NCBI GenBank assembly: GCA_963976795.1
Contig: CAXBLT010000014.1
Coordinates: forward strand, 18,211 to 82,210
DNA from: UBA7359 sp963976795
GTDB lineage: Bacteria > Pseudomonadota > Gammaproteobacteria > Eutrophobiales > Eutrophobiaceae
Direction of reading: 5' to 3'
DNA: 64,000 nucleotides
The translations under genes were made by a program, and so were the position numbers. Positions within the stretch are counted from its first letter, which is position 1; every line of letters begins with the position of its first letter. The notes beneath the pieces were generated by a model. The model made no database searches. It was given only the letters and a program-made list of their open reading frames with translations, and had not been told where the DNA came from. Below are positions 17,963 to 27,922 of the stretch, in pieces.

Positions 17963-19038
17963 CACGACCATCCAGGGTTGTTATTGATAAACAGGCGCTG
18001 AAACACAACCTCCAACGAGCACAGGAACTCGCTCCCAATTCAAAAACTATGGCGATCATCAAGGCCGATGCCTATGGTCATGGACTAGTCAGAGTAGCTA
18101 ATACGCTCAGTGAAGCAGATGCCTTTGGTGTTGCATGTCTGGAAGAAGCCGAACAGCTAAGGACTGCATCAATTACCACTCCCATAATCTTGCTTGAAGG
18201 GCCACATAAAGCCGTTGATTTAACATCAATTGTTCAATTGCAACTTGAAATAGTAATTCATAATGAATTTCAATTAGATATATTAGAACAAGCAACACTA
18301 AATGAGCCGCTTCAAGTCTGGGTAAAAATAGATACAGGTATGCATCGACTCGGCTTTCCTCTTGATGATGTTAAGGATATTTTAAAGCGTGTTACACAAT
18401 GTAAAAACATCAAACCTGCTTTTCGATTGATGACGCACCTAGCGACGGCTAATGAACAAAATAATCCACTGACACAACAACAATTAGAAAATTTCAAACA
18501 GGCTTGTGGTGGTCTCGAAGCAGAAAAGACCATTGCAAACTCTGCGGCAGTGATTGCTTTTCCAGAAGCACATGCTGATTGGAATCGACCCGGGTTAATG
18601 CTCTATGGTGTATCTCCAATGGCCGATAAACATGCGCATGAACTCAGACTAAAACCGGTGATGACATTAGAATCAGAATTAATATCGATCCAACGATTAA
18701 AAAAAGGTGAGCCAGTTGGTTATGGCGCAACTTGGAGATGTCCAGAAGACATGCCTGTCGGTGTTGTTGCCGCTGGTTATGGTGATGGATTCCCGCGTCA
18801 TGCCAAGTCCGGTACGCCAGTTCTTGTGAACGATGTTCGTTGCGCATTAATAGGCCGGGCCTCAATGGACATGTTGACTATCGATCTTAGAAGTCAACCG
18901 CAGGCTGAAATTGGTGACAGAGTCGTCTTATGGGGTGAGTCTTTGCCTGTAGAAGAAATTGCACAGTACGCTGATACCATTCCCTACGAATTATTATGTG
19001 GGGTGCATAAGCGATTGGAATTTATAGAACGTGGTTAA
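17959..19038 (+). CDS. alr: Alanine racemase
   Basis: PLP enzyme interconverting L- and D-alanine for peptidoglycan. The PLP lysine is in MAIIKADAYGHGL near residue 35. The second catalytic base, a Tyr, is in VGYGATWRCPED, and RPGLMLYGVSP and VVAAGYGDGFPR complete the fold. 359 residues. It overlaps dnaB by 4 bp (ATGA) and radA by 8 bp, so the three genes are tightly coupled. Confidence 0.97.
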   Translation: MTRPSRVVIDKQALKHNLQRAQELAPNSKTMAIIKADAYGHGLVRVANTLSEADAFGVACLEEAEQLRTASITTPIILLEGPHKAVDLTSIVQLQLEIVIHNEFQLDILEQATLNEPLQVWVKIDTGMHRLGFPLDDVKDILKRVTQCKNIKPAFRLMTHLATANEQNNPLTQQQLENFKQACGGLEAEKTIANSAAVIAFPEAHADWNRPGLMLYGVSPMADKHAHELRLKPVMTLESELISIQRLKKGEPVGYGATWRCPEDMPVGVVAAGYGDGFPRHAKSGTPVLVNDVRCALIGRASMDMLTIDLRSQPQAEIGDRVVLWGESLPVEEIAQYADTIPYELLCGVHKRLEFIERG

Positions 19039-20404
19039 GCCAAAAATTCAATTTCAATGTAATGAATGTGGTGCAGAGACACCGAAATGGGTTGGTCAGT
19101 GCCCTGAATGTATGGCATGGAATACACTTCAAGAAAGTTTAGTTGAAAAGAAAACGGTATCAAGTTCTAACCGCTTTCGTGAACATCTTGCCGGACCATC
19201 AGAAGTTTGCTCTCTTGATGCTGTTGAAATGTCAGAAACGCCAAGGCAAGCAACTGGATTAGCAGAATTAGATCGTGTTATGGGTGGTGGTCTTGTTAAT
19301 GGTTCAGTGACATTAATCGGTGGTGACCCCGGCATTGGTAAATCAACCTTGTTATTGCAGACATTAGCTTGTTTGGATAATGCTTCTGGCATCCCAAGCC
19401 TGTATGTGACAGGTGAAGAATCTGCGCAACAGGTAGGCTTGCGAGGCAAACGCCTAGGACTATCTTTAGGTTCATTAAGAATCTTAACCGAAAATCATCT
19501 TGAACGAATCCTAAGCGTTGCCAATAAAGAAAAGGCTAAAGTGATCGTTATCGATTCAATTCAAACTGTTTATAGTGACATATTGCAATCTGCCCCTGGT
19601 TCAGTCGCGCAAGTAAGAGAATGCGCTGCGCAATTGGTCCGATTTGCCAAGCAAACTGATACAGCATTATTCTTGGTTGGACATGTTACTAAAGAAGGGG
19701 CATTAGCAGGCCCAAGAGTATTAGAGCACATGGTTGATACGGTGCTTTATTTTGAAGGCGACAGTAGTAGCCGATTTCGTGTTGTCCGTACCGTAAAAAA
19801 TCGTTATGGCGCGGTGAATGAACTAGGCATCTTTGCAATGACCGACAAAGGCTTGAGAGAGGTTTCTAATCCATCAGCAATCTTTCTATCACGCCATGAC
19901 GACAAAGTCTCCGGAAGTGCCATAATGGTTACTCGAGAAGGAACTCGCCCTATGTTAGTTGAGGTGCAAGCGTTGGTTGATCAGACACATCTAGGTAACC
20001 CCCGGCGTGTTGCACTTGGGCTGGAACAGAATAGACTGGCAATGTTACTAGCCGTGTTACATCGTCACGCTGGAATATCTATGAGTGATCAAGATGTATT
20101 TATTAATGTTGTAGGAGGCGTGCGTATTGCCGAGACAGCGGCAGATCTACCTTTGCTGTTAGCAATAATTTCGAGCTATAAAAGTAAGCCTCTTCCGAAT
20201 GATATGATAATGTTTGGTGAAGTTGGTTTGTCAGGCGAGATCCGTCCAGTTCAAAATGGATTGGAAAGATTAAATGAAGCAGCTAAGCACGGTTTTAAAC
20301 AATCTCTGATTCCAATAGCTAATAACCCTAAAGTGGCTATACCGAAGATGAATATTGAGACGGTGACGCATGTTTCCCAAGTGCTGGAAAAAGTAGGTTT
20401 GTAG
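19031..20404 (+). CDS. radA: DNA repair protein RadA
   Basis: RecA-like branch-migration helicase of recombination. N-terminal four-Cys zinc finger (CNECG...CPEC), Walker A GGDPGIGKSTLLLQ near residue 97, the RadA-specific KNRYG motif, and a C-terminal Lon-protease-like domain (GGVRIAETAADLPLLLAI, GEVGLSGEIRPV). 457 residues. The GTG start at 19031 overlaps alr and matches the usual RadA N-terminus. Confidence 0.97.
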   Translation: MVKPKIQFQCNECGAETPKWVGQCPECMAWNTLQESLVEKKTVSSSNRFREHLAGPSEVCSLDAVEMSETPRQATGLAELDRVMGGGLVNGSVTLIGGDPGIGKSTLLLQTLACLDNASGIPSLYVTGEESAQQVGLRGKRLGLSLGSLRILTENHLERILSVANKEKAKVIVIDSIQTVYSDILQSAPGSVAQVRECAAQLVRFAKQTDTALFLVGHVTKEGALAGPRVLEHMVDTVLYFEGDSSSRFRVVRTVKNRYGAVNELGIFAMTDKGLREVSNPSAIFLSRHDDKVSGSAIMVTREGTRPMLVEVQALVDQTHLGNPRRVALGLEQNRLAMLLAVLHRHAGISMSDQDVFINVVGGVRIAETAADLPLLLAIISSYKSKPLPNDMIMFGEVGLSGEIRPVQNGLERLNEAAKHGFKQSLIPIANNPKVAIPKMNIETVTHVSQVLEKVGL

Positions 20405-20405
20405 C

Positions 20406-20789
20406 TTAATTTTCACAGGTCATCATGTTTGCAATCTCGCGATCAAGTATATCTTCGTCACCAAGATTCAGCTCAACCAATCGCTTGAGAATTGACACAC
20501 TCTTAAGATCAATACTGATGCATTGCAAGCCGAGGCTTTTATCTGCAACGTGAACTTGTTTAGTATTCATATTGATAATTGAGTCGTGACCTTCTAGTCC
20601 AACAGAAATATTGAATTCTGCATTATTTGGGTAGCTCCAGTTGTCGGGCTTCGAGATAAGAACACCTTTCAGTGATATATCTATAAGGCTTGAACCCCAG
20701 TCACCATCATTGCTGCGTATTGTTACAGGGGCGTCAAAGGCAATGCGGCTAAATCGACGCTTATCTGTGTAAGTGGGTTTGGTTTTCAT
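20406..20789 (-). CDS. PilZ-domain protein
   Basis: Small soluble protein of about 127 residues made of one PilZ domain. Both c-di-GMP-binding motifs are present: RRFSR near the N-terminus and DISLKG about 30 residues later, so it probably binds c-di-GMP. I start at the ATG at 20789 because GGAG lies seven bases upstream; the ATG at 20801 has no ribosome-binding site. It ends one base from the convergent radA stop. A PilZ gene next to radA is a recurrent arrangement in gammaproteobacteria. The effector target is unknown. Confidence 0.88.
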   Translation of the reverse strand: MKTKPTYTDKRRFSRIAFDAPVTIRSNDGDWGSSLIDISLKGVLISKPDNWSYPNNAEFNISVGLEGHDSIINMNTKQVHVADKSLGLQCISIDLKSVSILKRLVELNLGDEDILDREIANMMTCEN

Positions 20790-20881
20790 CGTTGTCTCCA
20801 TCTATCTGTATTGAGAAGAGCAGGCGGCCGTAGCCTATGCACTTGATACAGAAATAACAATGCAAAAATCAGACCCAGTGC

Positions 20882-22165
20882 TTACTCGTCGTTATTATTA
20901 AGATTTTCTTCAAGCATCTTAATCCGCGCCATTTTTATTGAATTTTCAGATACTTGCGTAACCTCAATAAGATAATTATCGACCTTTAAGGTGGTGCCTG
21001 ATTCGGGTATAAACTCCAGGTGTTCTAGTAAAAGCCCATTTAATGTTTTTGGTCCATCGGTTGGGAGGCTCCATTTTAATTGCCGATTTATTTCACGCAG
21101 ATGAACCGAACAGTCAATCAGGTAGAAACCATAACCCTGTTTCTGGATATCAAGGTTATGAGTTTGCATGTCTGTCGTAAATTCGCCGACAATCTCCTCT
21201 AGTATATCTTCCAACGTGACTAAACCCTGAATAACACCATATTCGTCAACAACTATCCCGAAGCGACGTTTATTACGTTGAAAATGCATCATCTGGGTAT
21301 GTAACGGTGTACCTTTGGGAACAAAATAACTATCGAACAGAATTTCTTTTATCGCTTCGTGGGTAAGCTCATTTTTATCAGCCATGATTCGGGCAATACG
21401 TCGTAGATGTATCACTCCGACAATATTATCGATGTTAGATTGGTATACTGGTAAACGTGTGTGTTGACAATGACTAAGCTGTTCTATTATCTCATTAATC
21501 GGGTCATCTAGATCTATCGCTGCAACTTCATTTCTAGGTACCATGATGTCATCAACAGTCACGTTTTCCAGTTCCAGAATATTAATCAACATGCGTCGAT
21601 GTCTTTGTGGTATTAGGTGCCCAGCTTCCAAAACGATAGTTCTCAATTCTTCTCGTGATAGGGGGTCATCTCCTTGATCATTCAAACTGATTCCAATCAG
21701 CCCCAATAAGCCATTAGAAACCCAGTTTATAAGCCAGACTGCTGGATATGCCAATTTCATCATCGGTGCCAAGATATAACTTGCTGGAAAAGCAATAAGT
21801 TCTGGCTTAAGTGCGGCAATTGTTTTTGGCATTACCTCAGCAAAGATTAAAAAGACCATAACCAATACAATAGGTGCTAAGGCGACTCCTAAATCACCCA
21901 ATAAACGTATTCCAACTAGCGTCGCTATCGAGGCAGCCATAAAGTTAACCAGGTTGTTACCCAGTAAAATAAGACCGATCAGACGGTCAGGCCTTGCCAG
22001 CAGTTTTTCAGATATAATTGCACTACGCTTCCCTTCTTTTGCCAGGTGACGCAGGCGATAACGGTTCAAGGCTATCATGGCAGTTTCCGAGCTGGAAAAA
22101 AATGCAGAAAAAATGACCAGAAAGAATAGGGTTCCTAACAGAACCGATACCGGAATGTCGTCCAA
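20882..22165 (-). CDS. corB: CorB/YfjD-type CNNM membrane protein with CBS pair
   Basis: Inner-membrane protein of the HlyC/CorC (CNNM) family, linked to Mg2+/Co2+ transport. The N-terminal DUF21 domain with four helices contains FSSSETAMIALNRYRLRHLAKEGKR and VLIFAEVMPKTIAAL. Two CBS domains follow (VDDIMVPRNEVAAIDLDDPI; FGIVVDEYGVIQGLVTLEDILEEIVG split across them), then a CorC_HlyC C-terminal domain. All starts available are TTG: I use 22165, which has GAGGT eight bases upstream, rather than 22180. Order corB-ypjD/ffh matches E. coli. Confidence 0.92.
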   Translation of the reverse strand: MDDIPVSVLLGTLFFLVIFSAFFSSSETAMIALNRYRLRHLAKEGKRSAIISEKLLARPDRLIGLILLGNNLVNFMAASIATLVGIRLLGDLGVALAPIVLVMVFLIFAEVMPKTIAALKPELIAFPASYILAPMMKLAYPAVWLINWVSNGLLGLIGISLNDQGDDPLSREELRTIVLEAGHLIPQRHRRMLINILELENVTVDDIMVPRNEVAAIDLDDPINEIIEQLSHCQHTRLPVYQSNIDNIVGVIHLRRIARIMADKNELTHEAIKEILFDSYFVPKGTPLHTQMMHFQRNKRRFGIVVDEYGVIQGLVTLEDILEEIVGEFTTDMQTHNLDIQKQGYGFYLIDCSVHLREINRQLKWSLPTDGPKTLNGLLLEHLEFIPESGTTLKVDNYLIEVTQVSENSIKMARIKMLEENLNNNDE

Positions 22166-22344
22166 AAATGATGACCTCAATTATGACTAGTGAGTATTGT
22201 GCTGGATCACCCCGTACCTATGTCAAGCATTGATTATTCGTGTTAACCAGCATTTTACGCCATTAGTATTCTAAAACTTTTCCCTGTTTAGTGTTAGCAC
22301 CTATGTTCGTGGTTATAACGGTTAATTATAGTTATATGATAGGT

Positions 22345-23151
22345 TTATACACGTTGAAGAACGACTTCCAGCACAAATTTTGAACCGAAGTAGGCGAGAA
22401 CTAATGCCGTAAAGCCGCCCAAAGCCCAACGAATAATTTGTTTTCCTCGCCAGCCAGCCGACCAGCGACCCCAAAGTAATATTGCGTAGATGATCCAGGC
22501 TGCCATCGACAACATAGTTTTATGTGCCAAGTGTTGGGCAAATATGTCATCAATAAACATTGTTCCTGAAGCAAGACTAAGGCTCAACATGAAGAAACCG
22601 GTGACAATAAACTGTATCAATAATGCTTCCATCACCTGTAAAGGAGGGAGTGTATTCATGATGATTGCGACACGTTTTTCCTTAATCAGCTTTTCTTGCA
22701 CGGCAAGCATAATAGCTTGAACAGCACTGATCATTAACAAACTATAGGCACAGATAGATAATAGGATATGAATACGTAGCCCTATAGGTAACGATTCATT
22801 CAGGATTCGACCACCCGGGATAGTAAGTTCGAGTACGATAGCCAGACCAGCGGCAGGTAATAATACCAAGAGCAAGTTTTCCAGGGGGAGTAACAGGGAG
22901 GATAGTAGTACGATGAATGCGACAAGCCAGGTTACCAATGAAATCGCATTGAAAAACCCAAAATCAAAACCAATAGCTAAAATGATCGACTGATAGAGTA
23001 AATGACCGTGTAAAACAATACCTATTGCACCTGATATTAGCGCGATTGTTCGCCTCTTGTTAAATACCTCTGACGAAGTAACTATTCTGATACCTAACAG
23101 GCAAGCCGATGTCAGGTAAAGTAATATAGCTGCAATAGCTTGAAGACTCAT
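22345..23151 (-). CDS. ypjD: YpjD/CorE-type CcsA-like membrane protein
   Basis: 268-residue polytopic membrane protein with eight predicted helices, of the cytochrome c assembly (CcsA/ResC-like) superfamily. The HILLSICAYSLLMISAVQA segment and the later KTMLSMAAWIIYAILLWGRW segment supply conserved His/Trp positions seen in the family. The E. coli homologue ypjD (corE) is linked to corB and cobalt/magnesium resistance, and the same corB-ypjD pair occurs here, divergent from ffh. Precise biochemical role is uncertain. Confidence 0.88.
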   Translation of the reverse strand: MSLQAIAAILLYLTSACLLGIRIVTSSEVFNKRRTIALISGAIGIVLHGHLLYQSIILAIGFDFGFFNAISLVTWLVAFIVLLSSLLLPLENLLLVLLPAAGLAIVLELTIPGGRILNESLPIGLRIHILLSICAYSLLMISAVQAIMLAVQEKLIKEKRVAIIMNTLPPLQVMEALLIQFIVTGFFMLSLSLASGTMFIDDIFAQHLAHKTMLSMAAWIIYAILLWGRWSAGWRGKQIIRWALGGFTALVLAYFGSKFVLEVVLQRV

Positions 23152-23312
23152 AGTTCAATATTATCTATAGGGGTACGTGATGATTGCATATTCTGGCGAT
23201 TGGTAGAAGTGCTGATTCTGTTGTAAACATGGGAATGATTTTTAAGTTATTGAATTAATAAGTTAGAATAACGAACTCTATAACTAAAATGAAACGATAA
23301 ACCTGGAATACT

Positions 23313-24680
23313 ATGTTTGATGCTCTTTCCGATAAGTTAACCCGAGTCTTTAAAGATCTGCGTGGCCATGGCCGTTTAAGCGAAGAGAATATCAGTAATG
23401 GTCTGCGTGAAGTGCGTATGGCATTGCTTGAAGCCGATGTCGCCTTGCCGGTTGTACGTGATTTTATTCAACATATCCGTGATCGCTCGCTGGACAAAGA
23501 AGTCGTTACTAGTCTCACGCCTGGACAAGCGTTAATTAAGATTGTTAATGAAGAGTTGGTTGCGCTCATGGGAGAAAGCAACGAACCATTAAATCTTAAA
23601 GCTCAACCACCCGCAGTTATTCTACTGGCAGGATTACAAGGAGCAGGTAAGACGACCACTGCTGCTAAACTCGGCCGTTGGATTAAACAAAAAGAGAATA
23701 AAAAAGTCGCCGTAGTGAGTTGCGATGTTTATCGACCAGCGGCTATTAAACAACTACAGACTTTGGCGAATGAAAATGAATTAGTTTGGATTGAAAGTAA
23801 AGAAACTGAAAGCCCATCGGCTATAGCCACAAATGCAGTCGACACAGCCCGACGCCAGTTAATAGATGTACTTATTGTTGATAGTGCCGGACGTTTGCAT
23901 ATTGATGATGAGATGATGCAAGAAATTCAAACGGTCCATGATAAGGTAGCTCCTGTCGAAACCTTGTTCGTTATTGATAGTATGATGGGCCAAGATGCTG
24001 TTAATGCCGCTGCTGCATTTAATAACGCATTACCGTTAACAGGCACTATCCTAACCAAGACTGATGGTGACGCACGCGGGGGTGCGGCATTAACCGTTAA
24101 GCACGTCACGGGCAAACCAATTAAATTCATTGGAACTGGAGAAAAAAGTGACGCCTTAACACCCTTTCACCCCGAACGTATTGCGTCGCGAATATTAGGC
24201 ATGGGTGATGTCCTAAGTCTAATCGAAGAAGTAGAAGAAAAAACAGATCAAAAAGAAGCGCTTAAATTAGCTAAAAAACTTAAGACAGGGAAAGCTTTTA
24301 ATCTTGAGGATTTTCGTGAGCAATTAAATCAAATGGGTAATATGGGTGGTATTGCCGGGTTGATGGATAAAATACCTGGGATGTCACAATTGCCACCCGG
24401 TGCGGCTGCTCAAGTTAATGATAAGGAGTTTGTTAAGTTAGGTGCGATTATCGACTCAATGACACGCAAGGAGCGAGTCGATCCTGCGATTATTAATGGC
24501 TCACGTAAAAAACGAATTGCAACAGGTTCTGGCACACAAATTCAAGACATCAATAAACTGTTAAAACAATTTAAACAAATGCAAAAAATGATGAAAAAAA
24601 TGTCTGGCAAAGGTGGCATGGTAAAAATGCTGCGTGGTATGGGCGGTAATATGCCTCCGCCGGGCATGCCTTTTAAGTAA
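23313..24680 (+). CDS. ffh: Signal recognition particle protein Ffh
   Basis: GTPase that with 4.5S RNA targets nascent membrane proteins to FtsY. N domain (MFDALSDKLTRVFKDLRGHG), G domain with Walker A GLQGAGKTTTAAKLGRW near residue 107, DSAGRLHID and TKTDGDARGGAAL, and a Met-rich M domain (QFKQMQKMMKKMSGKGG) that binds signal peptides and RNA. 455 residues. rpsP does not follow as in E. coli; maeB begins two bases after the stop. Confidence 0.98.
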   Translation: MFDALSDKLTRVFKDLRGHGRLSEENISNGLREVRMALLEADVALPVVRDFIQHIRDRSLDKEVVTSLTPGQALIKIVNEELVALMGESNEPLNLKAQPPAVILLAGLQGAGKTTTAAKLGRWIKQKENKKVAVVSCDVYRPAAIKQLQTLANENELVWIESKETESPSAIATNAVDTARRQLIDVLIVDSAGRLHIDDEMMQEIQTVHDKVAPVETLFVIDSMMGQDAVNAAAAFNNALPLTGTILTKTDGDARGGAALTVKHVTGKPIKFIGTGEKSDALTPFHPERIASRILGMGDVLSLIEEVEEKTDQKEALKLAKKLKTGKAFNLEDFREQLNQMGNMGGIAGLMDKIPGMSQLPPGAAAQVNDKEFVKLGAIIDSMTRKERVDPAIINGSRKKRIATGSGTQIQDINKLLKQFKQMQKMMKKMSGKGGMVKMLRGMGGNMPPPGMPFK

Positions 24681-24682
24681 GA

Positions 24683-26926
24683 ATGACAGAAGATACCGAC
24701 AAGTCCGCTCTAGATTATCATCGCTTTCCAAAACCCGGAAAGATTGAAATATCCGCAACCAAACCGCTAGCAAACCAGCGTGATCTCGCTTTGGCCTATA
24801 GTCCGGGTGTGGCTGAGCCGTGTAAGGCAATCGCAACGGAAAGTAGAATGGCGGCTGAATTAACCGCACGTTCAAATCTTGTTGCTGTTGTTACCAATGG
24901 CACAGCAGTTCTAGGTCTGGGTGACATTGGCCCTCTCGCAGCAAAACCGGTGATGGAAGGGAAGGCGGTACTATTCAAAAAGTTTGCTGGTATCGATGTC
25001 TTTGACCTTGAAATCAATGAAAAGGATCCAGATAAACTGATAGACATTATTGCCAGTCTAGAACCTACTTTTGGCGGTATAAACCTGGAAGACATACGTT
25101 CGCCAGAATGTTTCCTGGTAGAGGGTAAATTGCGTAAACGGTTAAAGGTTCCTGTGTTCCATGATGATCAGCACGGGACAGCGATCATTGTTGCTGCAGC
25201 AATGATTAATGCGCTTAAAATTGTTGGTAAAGATATCGCGAAAGTTAAATTGGTAACAACGGGAGCCGGAGCCGCAGGCATCGCTTGTCTTAAATTACTC
25301 GTTAAGCTGGGTATGAAAAAAGATAATATTATCGCCGTCGATCACGTTGGTGTTATTTATAAAACCCGTCGCGCTGAACAAACACCGCATAAACGTATGT
25401 TTGCTAGCAATACCAAGCTAAGAACACTCTCTGATGTAATGAAAGATGCAGATATCTTTCTTGGTCTATCAGGTCCTGGTGTTTTAAAACAAGAAATGGT
25501 CAGAAGCATGGCAGACAACCCGATAGTATTTGCTTTGGCGAACCCTATCCCGGAAATATTACCTGAAGAGATCAAAGCGGTACGTGACGATGCCATTATC
25601 GCGACAGGGCGATCGGATTACCCTAATCAGGTTAATAATGTGTTGTGCTTTCCCTTCATTTTTCGTGGTGCCCTTGATGTTGTTGCAACTACAATTAATG
25701 ATGAAATGAAAATCGCTATGGTGCATGCCTTGGCAGCTATGGCTACAGAAGAAACTCCTGAAACTGTTGTTGCAGTCTATGGTGGAGATGAACTCAAGTT
25801 TGGCAGGGAATATTTAATCCCTAAGCCTTTCGATCCTAGATTAATCGTTAAGCTTGCTCCTGCAATAGCGCAGGCCGCGATGGATAGCGGTGTTGCTACG
25901 CGTCCGATTGAAGATATGGAAGCCTATCGTCAGCATTTGTCACAATATGTCTTTGAGTCAGTTATCTTGATGAAGCCATTATTTGAGAAGGCGAAGAGTG
26001 ACCCCAGGCGATTGGTTTATGCTGAAGGTGAACAAACAAAAATTCTGCACAGTGTTCAATCGGTGTTCGATGAAGGGTTGGCCAAGCCTATCCTTATAGG
26101 TAATCCAGATATCATAGAGAACAGAATTAAATACATGGGTCTTCGTCTTCGACCGGGTATCGATATACAGATCGTCGATCCATCAGCGTATATGGATGAG
26201 ATGAATATTAATTTTGATGGTATCTCAGAGATCAATACCTGTGTCGCGACCAAGATGGTTGAGCAAGGCGAAGCTGATGCCATAATTTGCGGTACCGATG
26301 GTCATTTTCATGATCATCTGGCACATGTCATAAGAGAATTAGGGGTGAATGAAGAATATAAGCAAGCAGCAGCAGTTAATGTCTTACTGCTTAAAAAAGG
26401 CGCATATTTTATCTGCGATACAGCCGTAACGCTTGACCCCACGGCCGAACAGATTGCAGACAATACTTTATTAGCCGCGAAAACGGTACAGCGTTTTGGA
26501 TTGACGCCAAAAGTTGCCTTACTCTCTTTTTCAAATGAAGATGATTCTGAAAGCAACCAGAAGATGATTGCGGCAATGGAGATAATCCATAAGCAAAACC
26601 CTGAATTAGAAGTACAGGGACCAATACGAGCAGACGCGGCATTGTTAAAAGATGTACGTCGGCGGGTATTGCCTTATTCAAAATTGGTAGAGAATGCAAA
26701 CCTGTTGATTATGCCTAACCTTGATGCGGCAAAGATTGCGTATGATATGGTCAAAGTTTTAGGTGAGGCCGTATCTATTGGCCCGATACTGGTCGGCCTC
26801 AATCATCCAGTACATATATTGACACCTTCATCAACGGTACGCCGTATAGTGAATGCGAGCGCTATTGCTGTTGTTGATGCACAGATTAAAGCGCATGAAT
26901 CGCAGTCTTTGTTAGAAACAATTTAA
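24683..26926 (+). CDS. maeB: NADP-dependent malic enzyme, PTA-fused (MaeB type)
   Basis: Oxidative decarboxylation of malate to pyruvate plus CO2 with NADP+. Residues 1-430 are the malic enzyme part (YSPGVAEPCKAI, FHDDQHGTAII, NAD(P)-binding TTGAGAAGIACLKLL, FALANPIPEI). Residues 430-747 are a phosphotransacetylase-like domain that is regulatory in the E. coli homologue (VYAEGEQTKILHSVQ, ICGTDGHFHDHL). The length of 747 matches MaeB (759). The two-base gap from ffh means it can be read through from the ffh promoter, an unusual partner. Confidence 0.95.
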   Translation: MTEDTDKSALDYHRFPKPGKIEISATKPLANQRDLALAYSPGVAEPCKAIATESRMAAELTARSNLVAVVTNGTAVLGLGDIGPLAAKPVMEGKAVLFKKFAGIDVFDLEINEKDPDKLIDIIASLEPTFGGINLEDIRSPECFLVEGKLRKRLKVPVFHDDQHGTAIIVAAAMINALKIVGKDIAKVKLVTTGAGAAGIACLKLLVKLGMKKDNIIAVDHVGVIYKTRRAEQTPHKRMFASNTKLRTLSDVMKDADIFLGLSGPGVLKQEMVRSMADNPIVFALANPIPEILPEEIKAVRDDAIIATGRSDYPNQVNNVLCFPFIFRGALDVVATTINDEMKIAMVHALAAMATEETPETVVAVYGGDELKFGREYLIPKPFDPRLIVKLAPAIAQAAMDSGVATRPIEDMEAYRQHLSQYVFESVILMKPLFEKAKSDPRRLVYAEGEQTKILHSVQSVFDEGLAKPILIGNPDIIENRIKYMGLRLRPGIDIQIVDPSAYMDEMNINFDGISEINTCVATKMVEQGEADAIICGTDGHFHDHLAHVIRELGVNEEYKQAAAVNVLLLKKGAYFICDTAVTLDPTAEQIADNTLLAAKTVQRFGLTPKVALLSFSNEDDSESNQKMIAAMEIIHKQNPELEVQGPIRADAALLKDVRRRVLPYSKLVENANLLIMPNLDAAKIAYDMVKVLGEAVSIGPILVGLNHPVHILTPSSTVRRIVNASAIAVVDAQIKAHESQSLLETI

Positions 26927-27037
26927 AGATGCGCTGAGAACTATTTCCCACATTTATACAACCGTGTGTACGGTACTTTGCCTCCGCAGAAGGGGAATTA
27001 GCTTTTACTGCCAAAAAAATACTATTTTAAATAAATG

Positions 27038-27547
27038 TTAAAAATTAAATAGTCTTCTCTCGGGCTTTAACATGAAAATCGCCAGAATAGTCGCAAGAGC
27101 AATACTTGAGAAACAAATGAGGCTCCATTCAGCAATACTTAGACCGATAAATTGCCAGTGAACCTCAGCGCATTCACCAGAACCACTGAAGACCATTTTC
27201 AATGCTTGTCCTAAAGGAAATACTTCAAGCATATATTCCAGTCCTGGGCCGCATTCAGGTACCAGTTCCGCTGGTAAATGTTGTAACCATGTTTGCCTGC
27301 CAGCGATGGCAGCACCAATCAAGGCAAAAATAATCAGCAGCATGTTGTATACAATCCGGAATATATCTGTGGGGTTGTGGATAGCCGCAATTAAAGCAAC
27401 GACAGTGATGGCTACGTAAGCTAACCGTTGAAACGCGCATAACGGGCAAGGTTCCAATCCTCTTACATGCTCTAGGTAGAGTCCAAAGCTGAGTAATGAG
27501 AGACACGCGATAAAGAGAGCGATAAAGAATAGTCTTGAAGTCAGCAT
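27038..27547 (-). CDS. dsbB: Disulfide bond formation protein DsbB
   Basis: Four-helix inner-membrane quinone reductase that reoxidises periplasmic DsbA. Both redox pairs are present: Cys34-x-x-Cys37 in EPCPLCAFQR and Cys99/Cys126 in the second periplasmic loop (PECGPGLEYML, GECAEV). The quinone-contacting Arg follows the first pair. 169 residues, normal size. Convergent with maeB; no dsbA in the window. Confidence 0.95.
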   Translation of the reverse strand: MLTSRLFFIALFIACLSLLSFGLYLEHVRGLEPCPLCAFQRLAYVAITVVALIAAIHNPTDIFRIVYNMLLIIFALIGAAIAGRQTWLQHLPAELVPECGPGLEYMLEVFPLGQALKMVFSGSGECAEVHWQFIGLSIAEWSLICFSSIALATILAIFMLKPERRLFNF

Positions 27548-27698
27548 AACGTTATTATTTTTATTGTTGATTTTAATATGATTTTTTTAAAATTAATTAT
27601 TACCGAACATGTATTTAATCCAGCATAATATCGCGTAGAGACTAAAAATAAAAATCCATTCAAAAACTGCTTATCTATAATGTCGCTAAAAACCAACA

Positions 27699-27922
27699 AT
27701 GATCGCTGTCAGGATCTTTGAGATCACCTTTCCTATCTTTGCGATAGTTGCAGCAGGCCTGTTTTACGCTAAGAAATATAGACCGGATATGGTGCTTCCC
27801 AATCGTATGAATATGGATATATTCATACCTTGCCTGCTATTTAGTGTCTTGATCGAACGAGGTGGTATTTCTGGGCTATTTGGAGGTTTGGCGCTAGCAA
27901 TTACTTTGGTCATCCTGCTCTA
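27699..27922 (+). pseudogene. AEC-family (auxin efflux carrier-like) transporter, truncated
   Basis: The first 74 codons (MIAVRIFEITFPIFAIVAAG, then LFYAKKYRPDM, NRMNMDIFIPCLLFSVL) match the N-terminal helices of AEC/YfdV-type permeases, which are normally about 300 residues with ten helices. Just after ITLVIL the reading frame enters transposase-derived sequence and no further transporter helices follow. Only two to three helices remain, so the gene is broken. Confidence 0.75.
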
